Positions 1 through 10,503 of a DNA stretch of 63,404 bases are shown here, one piece after another. Position 1 is the first letter of the stretch. Each line of letters opens with the position of its first letter. The position numbers were made by a program, and so were the translations under genes. Under the pieces are notes generated by a model. It saw only the letters and a list, made by a program, of their open reading frames with translations. It ran no database searches and had not been told where the DNA came from. Source of the DNA: a gamma proteobacterium symbiont of Ctena orbiculata (GTDB lineage: Bacteria > Pseudomonadota > Gammaproteobacteria > Chromatiales > Chromatiaceae); the NCBI GenBank assembly GCA_003058525.1, contig QBVD01000026.1, positions 1 to 63,404 of the forward strand. Direction: 5' to 3'.

Positions 1-510
1 AGCATTTTGACATACCTAAATATGTCAATGATTAGATAAGCAAGTAAGAACCATCGCTTATCAACCAGGTATGCCCCACATGGAAGTGGGAGTCTGATGA
101 TCACTCAAGATATTTTCAATCATTCTTCTAATACGTGGAAGGTAGGTAGTGCCTCCTTCCATTTTAAACTATCCTGTTCCTCTATCTCTAAATATGTTGG
201 AAATTATGCATTTGTATTCGTTTAGCAGGACATAAAGGGATTGAACATTATATTTTTCTAGTTACTCATGAGGGATATGGAGATGAGGGGGACACTAAAT
301 CGAATCGAAAGGTTTTCTATATCATTGTCCCAACCCGTTCCATGGGAGTGGGGGGCAAATGAGATTGATATAGTGGGTTTATACAGATGGCATGTAGCTT
401 AGTATGTTAATTCACAAATCGTAAATCGCTTCTGCTTGACGCACCGTACACACACAGCCACAATGCCACGATCTTCAGCCGTCGCAAGGACCTCCAGTCA
501 GAAGGCTACA
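1..510. other. Left-edge stretch without a convincing gene
   Basis: I see no gene that I can support here. The sequence is AT-richer than the mla operon that follows, and short open frames show no recognisable protein. An inverted repeat at 7-28 (TTGACATA, six-base loop, TATGTCAA) could be an operator or the end of a feature outside the window. The mlaF promoter should lie in the right half but no clear -35/-10 pair stands out. Confidence 0.4.
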
Positions 511-1326
511 GTGAACAGCAACGAACCACTGGTCAAAATCCGCAATCTCCACTTTTCCCATGGCGACAGGGCTATCTTCAACGGGGTGGATATCGATATC
601 CCCCAGGACAGGGTGACCGCCATCATGGGGCCCAGCGGCACCGGCAAGACCACCCTGCTGAAACTGATCGGGGGGCAGTTGCGTCCCAGCCGGGGGACGA
701 TCGAAGTGGATGGTCAGGATGTGCACAAGCTCTCCCGCAGGGAGCTCTATCGGCTGCGCATGCGCATGGGGATGCTGTTTCAGAGCGGCGCCCTGCTGAC
801 CGATCTGAATGTCTATGACAATGTCGCCTATCCGCTACGTGAGCATACCGACCTGCCGGAGTCGATGATCCGGCGACTGGTGCTGATGAAGCTGGAGGCG
901 GTCGGTCTGAGAGGTGCTCGTGAATTGATGCCGTCCGAACTCTCCGGCGGCATGGCGCGCCGGGTGGCCCTCGCCCGGGCCATCGCTCTCGATCCGATGA
1001 TGGTGATGTACGACGAGCCCTTTACCGGCCAGGATCCAATCTCCATGGGGGTGCTGGCGCAGCTGGTGCGGCGCCTCAACGATGCGGCGCGGCTCACCAG
1101 CGTCCTGGTCTCCCACGACGTGGAGGAGACCGCCGGCATATCCGATATGATCTATGTCTTGTCCGGGGGCAAGGTGATCGAGTCCGGTACACCGCAGGCC
1201 CTCGGGGTGTCCCAATCGCCGGCGGTCAAGCAGTTCATGGGTGGGCTGCCCGACGGTCCGGTCCATTTCCACTATGCGGCACCCGCCCTGAACGATGATC
1301 TGCTGAGTATGCGGGGGGCGACATAG
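511..1326 (+). CDS. mlaF: Phospholipid ABC transporter ATP-binding protein MlaF
   Basis: This is the cytoplasmic ATPase of the Mla system, which moves phospholipids between the inner and outer membrane to keep outer-membrane asymmetry. The protein has a Walker A motif (GPSGTGKTT), the ABC signature ([14 protein letters not shown]), a Walker B followed by DEPFTGQDP, and a switch histidine in SHDVEE. A longer frame opens at 436, but its first 25 residues look unlike the family. I place the start at GTG 511, preceded by GAAGG, which gives 271 residues. The stop codon overlaps the mlaE start by one base, so the genes are translationally coupled. Confidence 0.93.
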   Translation: MNSNEPLVKIRNLHFSHGDRAIFNGVDIDIPQDRVTAIMGPSGTGKTTLLKLIGGQLRPSRGTIEVDGQDVHKLSRRELYRLRMRMGMLFQSGALLTDLNVYDNVAYPLREHTDLPESMIRRLVLMKLEAVGLRGARELMPSELSGGMARRVALARAIALDPMMVMYDEPFTGQDPISMGVLAQLVRRLNDAARLTSVLVSHDVEETAGISDMIYVLSGGKVIESGTPQALGVSQSPAVKQFMGGLPDGPVHFHYAAPALNDDLLSMRGAT

Positions 1327-2105
1327 TGCTCGATGCATTGGCCCGCTTCGGCCGCCTGGGACTGGCGGCGATGGAACGTCTCGGACGCGGGCATCTGTTG
1401 CTGATTCAAATCCTGGCGGGCATCACCAGTTTGCTGCCCCGGCTGGGATTGCTGATCACCCAGATCCACAGTATCGGCGTGCGAACCACCACCATCATCG
1501 TCGTCTCAGGTCTGTTTGTCGGCATGGTGCTCGGTCTGCAGGGCTATTATGTGCTGTCCCAATTCGCCGCCGAGGACAGTCTCGGGGTGATGGTCGCCGC
1601 TTCCCTGGTGCGGGAGCTCGGCCCGGTGGTCACCGCCCTGCTGTTTGCCGGACGCGCCGGTTCCGCCCTTACCGCGGAGATCGGTCTGATGAAGGCCACC
1701 GAGCAGCTCTCCGGCCTGGAGATGATGGCGGTCGATCCCATTCGCCGAATTCTGTCACCGCGGTTTTACGCCGGATTCATCTCGATGCCGTTGCTGGCCG
1801 CCTTGTTCAGCGCCGTGGGCATCATCGGCGGCTATTTTGTCAGTGTCGGGCTGCTGGGGGTCGACGAGGGCGCCTTCTGGAGCCAGATGCAGGCCAAGAT
1901 CGACTGGAACGAGGATATAATAAACGGAGTGATCAAAAGTCTGGTATTCGGCTTCGTCTGCACTTGGATCGCTCTTTTTCAGGGGTATGACACCATCCCC
2001 ACTTCAGCCGGTGTCAGTCAGTCGACCACCCGTACCGTGGTCCATTCCGCATTGGCGGTGCTGGTACTGGATTTCGTCCTGACGGCACTGATGTTCGGAG
2101 ATTAG
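1326..2105 (+). CDS. mlaE: Phospholipid ABC transporter permease MlaE
   Basis: This is the integral inner-membrane permease of the Mla lipid transporter (MlaE/YrbE family, 259 residues). Five or so hydrophobic segments are visible, with the family-typical stretch [23 protein letters not shown] split here as [12 protein letters not shown] followed by [11 protein letters not shown]. It starts with GTG overlapping the last base of mlaF and is followed two bases later by mlaD, so the operon is tight. MlaE normally dimerises and binds two MlaF, six MlaD and MlaB. Confidence 0.94.
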   Translation: MLDALARFGRLGLAAMERLGRGHLLLIQILAGITSLLPRLGLLITQIHSIGVRTTTIIVVSGLFVGMVLGLQGYYVLSQFAAEDSLGVMVAASLVRELGPVVTALLFAGRAGSALTAEIGLMKATEQLSGLEMMAVDPIRRILSPRFYAGFISMPLLAALFSAVGIIGGYFVSVGLLGVDEGAFWSQMQAKIDWNEDIINGVIKSLVFGFVCTWIALFQGYDTIPTSAGVSQSTTRTVVHSALAVLVLDFVLTALMFGD

Positions 2106-2107
2106 TC

Positions 2108-2587
2108 ATGAATACAAGAGGATTGGAGATAACCGTTGGCGCCTTCATGGCGGCTGGACTGGTAGCACTGTTTTTTCTCGCCATGCAGGTCAGCAATCTG
2201 GCCAGTATAACCGCCAGCGAAGGTTATGAAGTGAAGGCCAGGTTTGACAATATCGGCGGGCTCAAGGTGAGATCCCCTGTCTCCATGGCGGGGGTGCGCA
2301 TCGGCCGGGTGGTCGGCATCAGTTATGACCAGGAGAATTTCGAGGCGGTGGTTACCATGTCCATCGATCCGGCGTACAGTCAGATTCCGGATGACAGTAT
2401 CGCCAAGATCTATACCTCCGGACTGCTGGGTGAGCAATACGTCGGGCTCGATCCCGGGGGCAGTCTGGAGAGTCTGCAGGGCGGCAGTGAATTGATGATG
2501 ACCCAGTCCGCATTGGTGTTGGAAGAGATTATTGGTCAATTTCTGTTCAGCAAGGCGGAAGAAAACGCCATCAAGGATGAGCTTTAA
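2108..2587 (+). CDS. mlaD: Mla system substrate-binding MCE protein MlaD
   Basis: This 159-residue protein has one N-terminal membrane anchor (about residues 8-27) and a single MCE domain (about 39-117), as in MlaD. MlaD forms a hexameric periplasmic ring on the MlaFEB complex that accepts or donates phospholipid. The domain contains the family-typical run GGLKVRSPVSMAGVRIGRV near residue 50. The gene is three bases downstream of mlaE and three upstream of the STAS gene. A periplasmic MlaC carrier gene would usually come next, but it is absent. Confidence 0.94.
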   Translation: MNTRGLEITVGAFMAAGLVALFFLAMQVSNLASITASEGYEVKARFDNIGGLKVRSPVSMAGVRIGRVVGISYDQENFEAVVTMSIDPAYSQIPDDSIAKIYTSGLLGEQYVGLDPGGSLESLQGGSELMMTQSALVLEEIIGQFLFSKAEENAIKDEL

Positions 2588-2590
2588 CCT

Positions 2591-2893
2591 ATGACTATCA
2601 CTAAAGTTGAACGGGATGGAGCATTCCGGTTTCATGTCCAGGGTGAGATGACTTTTTCCAGCGTCAAAGATCTATTGCTGCACTCCAATAAACTCTTCTC
2701 CGCGGTCGAGGAGTTGGAGGTCGACCTCTCCCAGGTCGATCATGCCGATAGCGCAGGATTGGCACTGGTGCTGGAATGGATGGCACAGGCGGCCGAGCGA
2801 AATGCCAGAATTGTTTTCACCGGTGTACCGGAATCCATGGTCTCCATTGCCCGCCTGTGCCAGGTTGAGTCGTTGCTGGAAGAGTGCACTTGA
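2591..2893 (+). CDS. mlaB: STAS-domain protein MlaB
   Basis: A 100-residue single STAS domain protein. In the Mla complex MlaB binds MlaF on the cytoplasmic side and stabilises or activates the transporter. The conserved STAS loop is visible as DHADSAGLAL near residue 50, including the serine that is phosphorylated in anti-anti-sigma relatives. It closes the mlaFED operon with a three-base gap, which supports MlaB over an unrelated STAS regulator. Confidence 0.88.
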   Translation: MTITKVERDGAFRFHVQGEMTFSSVKDLLLHSNKLFSAVEELEVDLSQVDHADSAGLALVLEWMAQAAERNARIVFTGVPESMVSIARLCQVESLLEECT

Positions 2894-2894
2894 A

Positions 2895-2937
2895 GCGTAA
2901 AAAACGCGAATAGAGTGGAATGGCCGCCGTTTTTTTA
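2895..2937 (+). terminator. Possible terminator after mlaB
   Basis: An AAAAAACG stretch at 2899 can pair with CGTTTTTT at 2928, ending in a T run. The loop is long (about 21 bases), so this is a weak rho-independent candidate, placed where the mla operon should end. Confidence 0.35.
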
Positions 2938-3117
2938 TAATTAGGCCTTGAAATATGATCAATTTTGGGATTGAATAATCAGTCCTATCCAGATGCCCCC
3001 CTCGATTTGTCTTTAAAGCTTGTCTCACGGTGCCGTTCTGGATTCATAGCGAGAATTAATGAAGCGGGATGACTCCGCTCAGCAATCCCCGATCATTCAG
3101 TTGGAGATCCTCAATCT

Positions 3118-3444
3118 ATGAGTGAGCAGATTGTTCATGTAACAGATGATTCGTTTGAATCAGAAGTGCTTCAGTCGACGCAGCCGGTGCTGATCGACTA
3201 CTGGGCGGAATGGTGCGGTCCGTGCAAGATGATTGCGCCGGTGCTGGATGATATTGCCGATGAGTATGATGGCAAACTAAAAGTGGTCAAATTGAATATT
3301 GACGAAAATCCCAACACACCACCCCGCTACGGCATTCGTGGAATTCCTACGTTGATGCTGTTTAAAGATGGTGAAGTTGAGGCAACGAAAGTGGGCGCAG
3401 TCTCTAAATCGCAGCTCGTGGCATTTATCGATAGTAACCTTTAA
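3118..3444 (+). CDS. trxA: Thioredoxin 1
   Basis: A 108-residue cytoplasmic thioredoxin, the general protein disulfide reductase. The active site WCGPCK is at about residues 32-37 and the cis-proline is in [11 protein letters not shown] near residue 75. Length and motifs match TrxA closely. The gene lies upstream of rho on the same strand, an arrangement conserved in many Gammaproteobacteria. A gap of 175 bases separates the two; rho leaders are often autoregulatory, but I see no clear attenuator hairpin there. Confidence 0.96.
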   Translation: MSEQIVHVTDDSFESEVLQSTQPVLIDYWAEWCGPCKMIAPVLDDIADEYDGKLKVVKLNIDENPNTPPRYGIRGIPTLMLFKDGEVEATKVGAVSKSQLVAFIDSNL

Positions 3445-3619
3445 AAAAATCTCAGGCGTCGGACGTGCCGTCGCTGTCTGCCAAACAGAGTTCTCTGTAG
3501 ACCACCTCGTTTCGTCCGGTAGCGCCTGATTAGTGAATCAACCAATAACCTCAAACTGCCCTGTGTGGCCAATCTCCCTTCCAACGGATTTCCCAGAATA
3601 GAACAACGCCTGAAAAATT

Positions 3620-4876
3620 ATGAATCTGACTGAACTCAAGAAAAAGCCGGTATCCGATCTGGCTAACCTCGCTACCGAGATGAAAATCGAGGGAATGGCA
3701 CGGACCCGTAAACAGGATCTGATATTTGCGATTCTCAAAGCCCATGCAAAGAAAGGCGAAAGTATTTTTGGCGACGGGGTATTGGAGATTCTGCAGGATG
3801 GGTTTGGTTTTCTGCGATCGGCGGATAGCTCCTATCTTGCGGGACCAGACGATATTTACGTCTCACCGAGTCAAATCCGGCGCTTCAGTCTGCGCACCGG
3901 TGATACCATTTCCGGCAAGATCCGCCCGCCAAAGGATGGTGAGCGTTACTTCGCACTGCTCAAGGTCGATGAGATCAACTACGACAAACCGGAAAATGCC
4001 AAAAGCAAGATTCTGTTCGAGAACTTCACCCCCCTGTTTGCCAACCAGCGTTTCCACCTGGAGATAGGCAACGGCAGTACAGAGGATATCACCGCGCGTA
4101 CCATCGATCTCTGCGCACCGATCGGTAAAGGACAGCGTGGTCTGATCGTATCGCCGCCGAAGGCGGGTAAAACCATGATGTTGCAGAACATCGCCCAGTC
4201 GATCACCCATAACCATCCCGAATGCTATGTCATGGTGCTACTCATCGACGAACGCCCGGAAGAGGTTACCGAAATGGCCCGTTCTGTGAGGGGCGAGGTG
4301 ATATCAAGTACCTTCGACGAGCCTGCTACGAGGCATGTGCAGGTCGCTGAAATGGTTATCGAAAAGGCCAAGCGGCTGGTTGAGCATAAACATGACGTGG
4401 TTATCCTGCTGGATTCGATCACGCGGCTTGCACGGGCCTACAATACCGTCGTCCCCTCATCCGGCAAGGTGCTGACCGGCGGTGTCGACGCCAATGCGCT
4501 GCACCGGCCGAAGCGTTTCTTTGGTGCCGCCCGTAATGTGGAGGAGGGGGGCTCCCTGACGATCCTTGCCACCGCCCTGGTGGATACCGGATCCCGGATG
4601 GATGACGTGATCTACGAAGAATTCAAGGGAACAGGCAATATGGAGGTCCACCTGGACCGGCGTATTGCCGAGAAACGTATCTTTCCCGCCATCAATATCA
4701 ACCGTTCCGGTACACGTCGCGAGGAGTTGCTGATGAAGCCGGATGAGTTGCAGAAGATGTGGATTCTGAGAAAGATTCTTCATCCCATGGATGAGCTTGC
4801 GGCCATGGAGTTTCTCTACGACAAGTTGAAGGTCAGCAAGACCAACGACGAGTTCTTCGAGGCGATGAAGGGTTAG
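3620..4876 (+). CDS. rho: Transcription termination factor Rho
   Basis: A 418-residue hexameric RNA-dependent ATPase that terminates transcription. The N-terminal helix bundle begins [14 protein letters not shown]. The cold-shock-like RNA-binding domain follows at about 50-125, with GFGFLRS. The P-loop (SPPKAGKTM) is near residue 178, Walker B is in [16 protein letters not shown], and the Q-loop and R-loop regions follow. Length is standard. It stands alone after trxA. Confidence 0.98.
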   Translation: MNLTELKKKPVSDLANLATEMKIEGMARTRKQDLIFAILKAHAKKGESIFGDGVLEILQDGFGFLRSADSSYLAGPDDIYVSPSQIRRFSLRTGDTISGKIRPPKDGERYFALLKVDEINYDKPENAKSKILFENFTPLFANQRFHLEIGNGSTEDITARTIDLCAPIGKGQRGLIVSPPKAGKTMMLQNIAQSITHNHPECYVMVLLIDERPEEVTEMARSVRGEVISSTFDEPATRHVQVAEMVIEKAKRLVEHKHDVVILLDSITRLARAYNTVVPSSGKVLTGGVDANALHRPKRFFGAARNVEEGGSLTILATALVDTGSRMDDVIYEEFKGTGNMEVHLDRRIAEKRIFPAININRSGTRREELLMKPDELQKMWILRKILHPMDELAAMEFLYDKLKVSKTNDEFFEAMKG

Positions 4877-5490
4877 CGACTACCGGCGTCTATGGGTCTA
4901 TTGGCACATATTAAGTCATCACTTTGTCAATCTGTGTCTAATATCGATAAACCCCCTGTTGTCTCGTGTACAAGCCTTTGCCGCAACGCGTGGCTTGTAA
5001 AAAAGGCGAACTAAAGCCATTCACTGGTTTCAATACCCCATTTATCATCCAAGGAATGCGGGTTGATTTCCCGTCATACCGGGTTGTTGCGTGGACGATT
5101 TCCAGACTATTCGGTGCGGCAAGCCGCACCCTACACTTCCACTACCCCGTATTTCCTCGTTCCCACGCTCCAGCGTGGGAATGCAGACCTCAGCACAATA
5201 GGAAAACTAGGTATGGATTCCCACGGGGGACCGTGGGAACCAGAATATAGCTACTTGTGGGGGTAAGGGAGAGATGGTATCTACATTGGTTTAGTGGTAT
5301 CACCCGGATTGCGGCCCACCATCCTTTTGTGCCATTAATCTACCCTGCCGATCTACTATTTTTTAAGAACGGATTTTAGTCGTCATGTAGCCGCACTTGG
5401 ATCGCAGACACCTGTTCCCGCCACCCGGGGATGCGCATTTAACCAGAACCGGTTACATTGTTAGCAAGCTAACTAGCCACTGAAATAAAA
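4877..5490. other. Long non-coding gap between rho and murU
   Basis: No gene is supported in these 614 bases. The middle holds several strong inverted repeats, listed separately. No clear promoter for murU was identified; the last 100 bases are AT-rich in places. Confidence 0.6.
5113..5239. repeat. Cluster of palindromic hairpin repeats
   Basis: Three hairpins lie close together: GGTGCGGC-AA-GCCGCACC (5113-5130), TTCCCACGCT-CC-AGCGTGGGAA (5160-5181), and TTCCCACGG-GGGA-CCGTGGGAA (5218-5239). The second type recurs near 61204, 61263 and, decayed, 62136, so it is a dispersed intergenic repeat of the genome. It could act as an RNA end or be a REP-like mobile remnant. Confidence 0.75.
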
Positions 5491-6177
5491 ATGAAAGCCA
5501 TGATATTGGCCGCTGGTCGAGGCGAGCGTATGAGGCCCCTGACCGACAAACTGCCCAAACCGCTCGTGCCGATCGCCGGCAAGCCCCTGATCGTTCACCA
5601 TATCGAAAGGCTTGCCGAGGCGGGTTTTAACGAGCTGGTCATCAATCATGCCCACTTGGGGGAGATGATCGAAGCTGAACTCGGGGATGGCGCTGCCTGG
5701 GGGGTAGAGATACGCTATTCTCCTGAAGCCGTGGCATTGGAGACTGGAGGGGGGATCTACCATGCGCTTCCCCTGTTGGGAGAGGGACCTTTTTTAGTGT
5801 TGAACGGCGATATCTGGTGTGATTTCGATTTTTCAGGCATGAGCCTGAAACAGAAAGATGTGGCGCATCTGGTGTTGGTGCCCAATCCCGACCACCACTT
5901 GCAGGGGGATTTCCAGCTGAAACAAGGTCGGGTAAGTCAAGGCGGTGAGAGGCGCCTGACCTTCAGTGGGATTGGCGTCTATCATCCGCGACTGTTTGCA
6001 TCCTGCAGGCCTGAAGCATTCCCGCTGGCGCCGTTACTGAGAGTCGCCATGGACAGGGGACGGGTATCGGGTGAGTGCTTCAGCGGCCTGTGGATGGACA
6101 TCGGTACACCTCAAAGGCTAACTCGGTTGGAGCAATTGATCATGCAGGACAGGCCTGACGCCATCAGTGAATCGTGA
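5491..6177 (+). CDS. murU: N-acetylmuramate alpha-1-phosphate uridylyltransferase MurU
   Basis: This 228-residue nucleotidyltransferase is expected to join UTP and MurNAc-1-phosphate to give UDP-MurNAc in cell-wall recycling. The N-terminal signature is [20 protein letters not shown], with the pyrophosphorylase lysine in PKPL. The metal-binding segment is [10 protein letters not shown] near residue 108, and the C-terminal [10 protein letters not shown] is typical of sugar-nucleotide transferases. The short length and lack of a left-handed helix fit MurU rather than GlmU. MurU usually neighbours amgK, which is not present here, so I infer the exact substrate from similarity only. Confidence 0.85.
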   Translation: MKAMILAAGRGERMRPLTDKLPKPLVPIAGKPLIVHHIERLAEAGFNELVINHAHLGEMIEAELGDGAAWGVEIRYSPEAVALETGGGIYHALPLLGEGPFLVLNGDIWCDFDFSGMSLKQKDVAHLVLVPNPDHHLQGDFQLKQGRVSQGGERRLTFSGIGVYHPRLFASCRPEAFPLAPLLRVAMDRGRVSGECFSGLWMDIGTPQRLTRLEQLIMQDRPDAISES

Positions 6178-6277
6178 TGTCGATGACAACAGGATTCGAA
6201 CGCATTAGCCTCAACCCCATCGATGGCACGCAAACGGCCGTTGTTCAGCACTGGCGTTTTGGGTCAATGGAGAAACC

Positions 6278-7699
6278 ATGGGACAGGAAATAGAATCGAG
6301 TGAATTCTCTGCGCACGATTTCGCCGAGTTTCAGCGCCGTCTCAAGCGAGAGACCGAACTGCTGGCCGAGTGGTTCGATGCGGGTGTTTTCACCTCGGAA
6401 GGGGCCGTCGGGGGATTTGAGCTCGAGGCCTGTCTGCTCGACCGGAGCGCGGGACCGGCACCACTCAATCAACCCTTGTTGGAAAAGCTGGATGAACCAT
6501 TGGTGGTCCCTGAACTGGCGACCTTCAACGTCGAAATAAACAGCACGGCCAGGCTGCTGCAGGGAGATGTGTTTGAAAGGATGGCCGAAGAGTTGCAGCG
6601 GGTCTGGGACAAGTGCAATCGTTTGGCGCAACCACTGGGCGCCAGGATGGGCATGATCGGTATTATGCCCAGTCTTCAGCAGCAGGCGCTCACGCTGCAT
6701 AACATGTCCCCCCTGAATCGCTACCAGGCCCTCAATGAACAGGTATTCAAGCTGCGACATGACAGACCCTTGTTGGTACATATTGAGGGTAGAGAGACCC
6801 TGGATCTGCAACATGATGATGTGATGCTTGAGTCGGCGACAACTTCGTTTCAGATCCATTTTCAGGTCGATGAAAAGAGCGCGGCGAAACTCTACAACCT
6901 TTCGAAAATAGCCTCAGCACCGATGGTGGCCGTGAGCGCCAACTCCCCCTATCTGTTCGGTTACGATCTGTGGGACGAAACCCGAATACCCTTGTTTGAA
7001 CAATCCATCGCAGTGGGGGCATCCGATTTGAGCAAAAGAGTCAGTTTCGGCATCCGCTATGTTTATGAGTCGATGATGGAGAATTTTCTGGCCAATCTGC
7101 AACGCTATCCCGTACTGCTGCCGTTGTTGATGGATGAACCGGCCGAGAAGCTTGCCCACCTGCGGCTGCATAACGGTACCATCTGGCGATGGAATCGCCC
7201 GTTGATCGGTTTTGACGACAGTGGCAGGCCCCATTTGCGGATTGAGCATCGCGTGGTACCCGCGGGGCCAAGTGTTAGCGACTGCATTGCCAACGCCGCC
7301 TTCTATTTCGGTCTTGTGAGCGGCCTGGCGAATCGCTACGAATCGCCGGAAAGCGACATGGGATTTATCCGTGCGCGAAGCAATTTCTACAATGCGGCGC
7401 GGGAAGGTCTGCAGGCGGAGCTCTTCTGGTTCAACTGGAAAACATGCCGCGCCGAAGAGTTGATCAGGGAACAATTGCTGGGTGTGGCAAGAGAGGGATT
7501 GACGAGCCTCGGTATTGAAACGGCCTCTATTAATTACTGGTTGGGCATTATTCAGCAACGGGTCGTTCGTGGCATCAATGGCGCCACATGGCAGCGGCAG
7601 TGGGTGTCGCGTCATGGTATGGCTTTTCAAGCATTGATGGAGGCCTATCTCGAACAGCAGGAGAGCGGCAAACCGGTACATGAGTGGTCGCTGGATTAG
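6278..7699 (+). CDS. Glutamate-cysteine ligase family 2 (GCS2-type) protein
   Basis: A 473-residue protein of the GCS2 / carboxylate-amine ligase family, related to the YbdK group. The N-terminal motif GGFELEACLLD (about 47-57) has the acidic metal ligands, and TFNVEINSTARLL plus LRIEHRVVPAGPS near 330 fit the ATP-grasp-like glutamine-synthetase fold. Members ligate glutamate to cysteine or a similar amine, but many have unproven substrates. A GGAG ribosome-binding site precedes the ATG. It sits 66 bases before a zinc amidohydrolase, with which it may form a two-gene unit. Confidence 0.75.
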   Translation: MGQEIESSEFSAHDFAEFQRRLKRETELLAEWFDAGVFTSEGAVGGFELEACLLDRSAGPAPLNQPLLEKLDEPLVVPELATFNVEINSTARLLQGDVFERMAEELQRVWDKCNRLAQPLGARMGMIGIMPSLQQQALTLHNMSPLNRYQALNEQVFKLRHDRPLLVHIEGRETLDLQHDDVMLESATTSFQIHFQVDEKSAAKLYNLSKIASAPMVAVSANSPYLFGYDLWDETRIPLFEQSIAVGASDLSKRVSFGIRYVYESMMENFLANLQRYPVLLPLLMDEPAEKLAHLRLHNGTIWRWNRPLIGFDDSGRPHLRIEHRVVPAGPSVSDCIANAAFYFGLVSGLANRYESPESDMGFIRARSNFYNAAREGLQAELFWFNWKTCRAEELIREQLLGVAREGLTSLGIETASINYWLGIIQQRVVRGINGATWQRQWVSRHGMAFQALMEAYLEQQESGKPVHEWSLD

Positions 7700-7765
7700 T
7701 CTTATCAGGCCGAGTGGTAGCCCGATATGAGAAACCCGGGCTAGTCTCATCGATTCAGGTAAACT

Positions 7766-8818
7766 ATGAGTATGCTGCAGGAATTCGATTATCTACCAGA
7801 CAATCTGTTGGCCCTGGAGGCAAATCAGCTCGCCGCTCACCTTAGCGGTCCAACCCTGATTCATCTGCCCGGTAGAAGAGCACAACCGTTATTCGTCTCT
7901 GTGCTGATGCACGGCAATGAAACAGTCGGCTGGGAGGCTATACGGACCCTGCTGGCCCGTTATCAGGGAGGGCAGGATCTGCCACGGGCCCTGAGCCTGT
8001 TCATCGGCAATGTCAATGCGGCGGCCCGGGGGTTGCGCCTGCTGCCCGGGCAGCCCGACTACAACAGAATTTGGTGCGGCAGTGAAGTGGCTGAGACGCC
8101 TGAACATAAGGTTATGGAGCAGGTTGTTGAACGCATGCGTGAACGCAAGCCGTTTGCCAGTGTTGATGTGCACAACAACACTGGTCTGAATCCCCATTAC
8201 GCCTGTATCAATCGATTGGATACCCGTTTTTTTCATTTGGCACTGCTGTTTTCCCGTACTGTGGTCTACTTTTTACGGCCGAAGGGGGTGCAGTCGATGG
8301 CCTTTGCCGATCTCTGCCCCTCGGTGACGCTGGAGTGCGGCAAGGTCGGCAGTGCCCACGGTGTCGAGCACGCAAGGGATTACCTCGAAGCCTGCCTGCA
8401 TCTGGCGGAACATCCTCAGCATGCCGTGAGTCACCTCGATATCGATCTGTTTCATACCGTGGCTCAGGTCAAGATATCGTCGCTTACCAGCTTTGGTTTT
8501 TCACCGGGGGAGAGTGATATCGTTCTGGCTCCCGATATCGATCATTTCAATTTTCGTGAATTACCTGCGGGAACGCTGTTTGGCTGGATAAATGGCGTAG
8601 GTCTGGATGCCCTGGATGTCAGGGATGAACAGGGCGAGGCGGTGGTTGGCGACTATTTCTCCATTGAGGATGATCAGCTCTGTCTGCACCGCTCAGTGAT
8701 GCCCTCCATGTTGACCAAGGACCTCAATGTCATTCGACAGGATTGTCTTTGCTATCTGATGGAGCGTTATGATTCCCACCTGGCGCAACCGGTTTCCAAT
8801 GCGTCAGGCTCTGGTTGA
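7766..8818 (+). CDS. Succinylglutamate desuccinylase / aspartoacylase family (M14-like) protein
   Basis: A 350-residue cytoplasmic zinc hydrolase. The zinc ligands are seen in LMHGNETVG (His and Glu, near residue 50) and DVHNNTG (His, near 135), the pattern of the AstE/ASPA family of M14 peptidases. These cleave N-acyl amino acids or amide bonds at small molecules. The substrate cannot be told. The position after the GCS2-type ligase gene suggests both act on the same gamma-glutamyl or amide compound, but that is inference. Confidence 0.75.
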   Translation: MSMLQEFDYLPDNLLALEANQLAAHLSGPTLIHLPGRRAQPLFVSVLMHGNETVGWEAIRTLLARYQGGQDLPRALSLFIGNVNAAARGLRLLPGQPDYNRIWCGSEVAETPEHKVMEQVVERMRERKPFASVDVHNNTGLNPHYACINRLDTRFFHLALLFSRTVVYFLRPKGVQSMAFADLCPSVTLECGKVGSAHGVEHARDYLEACLHLAEHPQHAVSHLDIDLFHTVAQVKISSLTSFGFSPGESDIVLAPDIDHFNFRELPAGTLFGWINGVGLDALDVRDEQGEAVVGDYFSIEDDQLCLHRSVMPSMLTKDLNVIRQDCLCYLMERYDSHLAQPVSNASGSG

Positions 8819-8834
8819 TTGTCGAACCTGGCAG

Positions 8835-9809
8835 CTACCCCTGGATCAAAGGATTCGCCTGCAGATCCGCATGATAGGAGGAGCGCACCATAGGGCCGCT
8901 GGCAACACTGGAAAAGCCCATCTCCTGCGCGATCTCGCCCAGTTGCCCGAACTCTTCCGGCGAGACGAAACGGTCGACAGGCAGATGGTCCTTGCTTGGT
9001 TGCAGGTATTGACCCAGGGTGAGCATCTCACAGCCGTGCTGGCGTAGTGCCTGCATGACTTCGAGTACCTCATCCCGCGTTTCCCCCAAACCCAACATCA
9101 GCCCTGACTTGGTGGGTAGATCCGGCTGACTCTGCCTGAAACGCTGTAACAGATTGAGTGAACCCTGATAGTCCGCTCCGGGGCGGGCTTTTTTATAGAG
9201 TCGTGGAACCGTCTCCAGATTATGGTTGAAGACGTCGGGCGGATGAGCTGACAATGCCTCAAGCGCCGGTTCGATGCGACCACGAAAGTCAGGCACCAGG
9301 ATCTCGATCCTGGTATTGGGTCGTCGTTGGCGCACTGCCGATATGCATTGCGCAAAATGATTTCCACCGCCATCGCGCAGGTCGTCACGGTCGACCGAGG
9401 TAATGACCACATAGCTGAGTTCCATCGCGGCAATCGCCTCAGCGAGTTGTACCGGTTCATGCGGATCGAGGGGTTTGGGTTTGCCGTGGGCGACGTCGCA
9501 GAAGGGGCAGCGGCGGGTACAGATGTCCCCCATGATCATGAATGTTGCCGTGCCGTGGTGGAAACATTCGCCGAGGTTGGGGCAGGCGGCCTCTTCACAG
9601 ACTGAACTCAATCCTCGTTCACGCAGAATGCGGCGAATGCGGCTGACCTCCTTGCCGAGCGGCGCCTTGGCACGGATCCACTTGGGTTTGCGCGGGAGGG
9701 TCTGCTGCGGTTCTACCTTGACCGGGATGCGCGCCAGCTTGGACTTGCCGCGTTGGTGACTTTCCGGTGTGGTGCGGGATGGCGGCAGGATGTCTTTGTC
9801 GAGGCTCAT
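8835..9809 (-). CDS. lipA: Lipoyl synthase
   Basis: A radical SAM enzyme that inserts two sulfur atoms into protein-bound octanoyl groups to make lipoate. The auxiliary cluster motif is [12 protein letters not shown], and the radical SAM motif is CTRRCPFCD. The C-terminal serine that ligates the auxiliary cluster lies in MVRSSYHA. A longer frame continues upstream into lipB, but homology and the ATGA overlap with the lipB stop set the start at 9809 (324 residues). The lipB-lipA pair is standard. Confidence 0.96.
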   Translation of the reverse strand: MSLDKDILPPSRTTPESHQRGKSKLARIPVKVEPQQTLPRKPKWIRAKAPLGKEVSRIRRILRERGLSSVCEEAACPNLGECFHHGTATFMIMGDICTRRCPFCDVAHGKPKPLDPHEPVQLAEAIAAMELSYVVITSVDRDDLRDGGGNHFAQCISAVRQRRPNTRIEILVPDFRGRIEPALEALSAHPPDVFNHNLETVPRLYKKARPGADYQGSLNLLQRFRQSQPDLPTKSGLMLGLGETRDEVLEVMQALRQHGCEMLTLGQYLQPSKDHLPVDRFVSPEEFGQLGEIAQEMGFSSVASGPMVRSSYHADLQANPLIQG

Positions 9810-10453
9810 GGGTCTACTTCTGTATCGATGAAAGTCAGAGTGTAGCCTAAAGTTTGCGCCAGGTGGTGGGGCAATTTTCGGCCGAGTGTGGCCAGGTCCG
9901 CATCTATCTGTTGATCGACCAGCTGGGTTACCTTGAGTCCGTGGTAACCGCAGGGATTGATGCGCGTGAATGGGGCGAGATCCATGTCCACATTCAGGCT
10001 GAGTCCGTGAAAGCTGCAACCCCGTCTTATCCGCAGGCCCAGCGAAGCCACCTTGCTCTCAGCGATATAGACACCGGGGGCGTCTCGGCGTGCAACCGCC
10101 GCGATGCCATACTCGGCCAGGAGTGATATCACCGCCCCTTCCAGATGGCCGACCAGGGTGCGAACGCCTATGCGGGCGCGTCGCAGATCCAGTAAAAGAT
10201 AGGCGATAAGCTGTCCGGGACCGTGATAGGTGACCTGGCCGCCCCGATCTGTCTTGATCACAGGGATATTGCCGGGATCGAGGAGATGTTCTGTTTTGCC
10301 GGCCTGTCCCAGGGTGAATACAGGTGGATGTTCGACTAACCAGAGTTGATCCGGACTCGAGGCATCGCGTGCATTGGTGTAGTCCTGCATGGCCTGCCAA
10401 GTGGTTTGGTAGGGCTGCAGCCCGAGTTGCCGGACCAGGAGATGAGAGGACAC
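9806..10453 (-). CDS. lipB: Octanoyltransferase LipB
   Basis: This enzyme moves octanoate from acyl carrier protein to lipoyl domains, before LipA acts. Motifs include [12 protein letters not shown], the [12 protein letters not shown] segment with its catalytic-site lysine region, and [14 protein letters not shown] with the catalytic cysteine; INPCGYHG follows. I chose GTG 10453, which has GGAAG eight bases before it and matches the usual N-terminus (215 residues). GTG 10504, overlapping the ybeD stop, is an alternative. It overlaps lipA by four bases. Confidence 0.95.
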   Translation of the reverse strand: MSSHLLVRQLGLQPYQTTWQAMQDYTNARDASSPDQLWLVEHPPVFTLGQAGKTEHLLDPGNIPVIKTDRGGQVTYHGPGQLIAYLLLDLRRARIGVRTLVGHLEGAVISLLAEYGIAAVARRDAPGVYIAESKVASLGLRIRRGCSFHGLSLNVDMDLAPFTRINPCGYHGLKVTQLVDQQIDADLATLGRKLPHHLAQTLGYTLTFIDTEVDP

Positions 10454-10503
10454 TTCAAGCGCTTCCGAGTGTATTGACGGATTATTGATTGGTGCGGTGG
10501 GCA

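Noticed and set aside
1326-1338. Many long antisense frames under mla, gat, AOR and other genes
   Set aside because: They are products of GC-rich codon use on the opposite strand; each overlaps a clear family member completely.
5113-5239. CRISPR-like array from the repeated hairpins
   Set aside because: The repeats are palindromes of different types without regular spacers and no cas genes are present.
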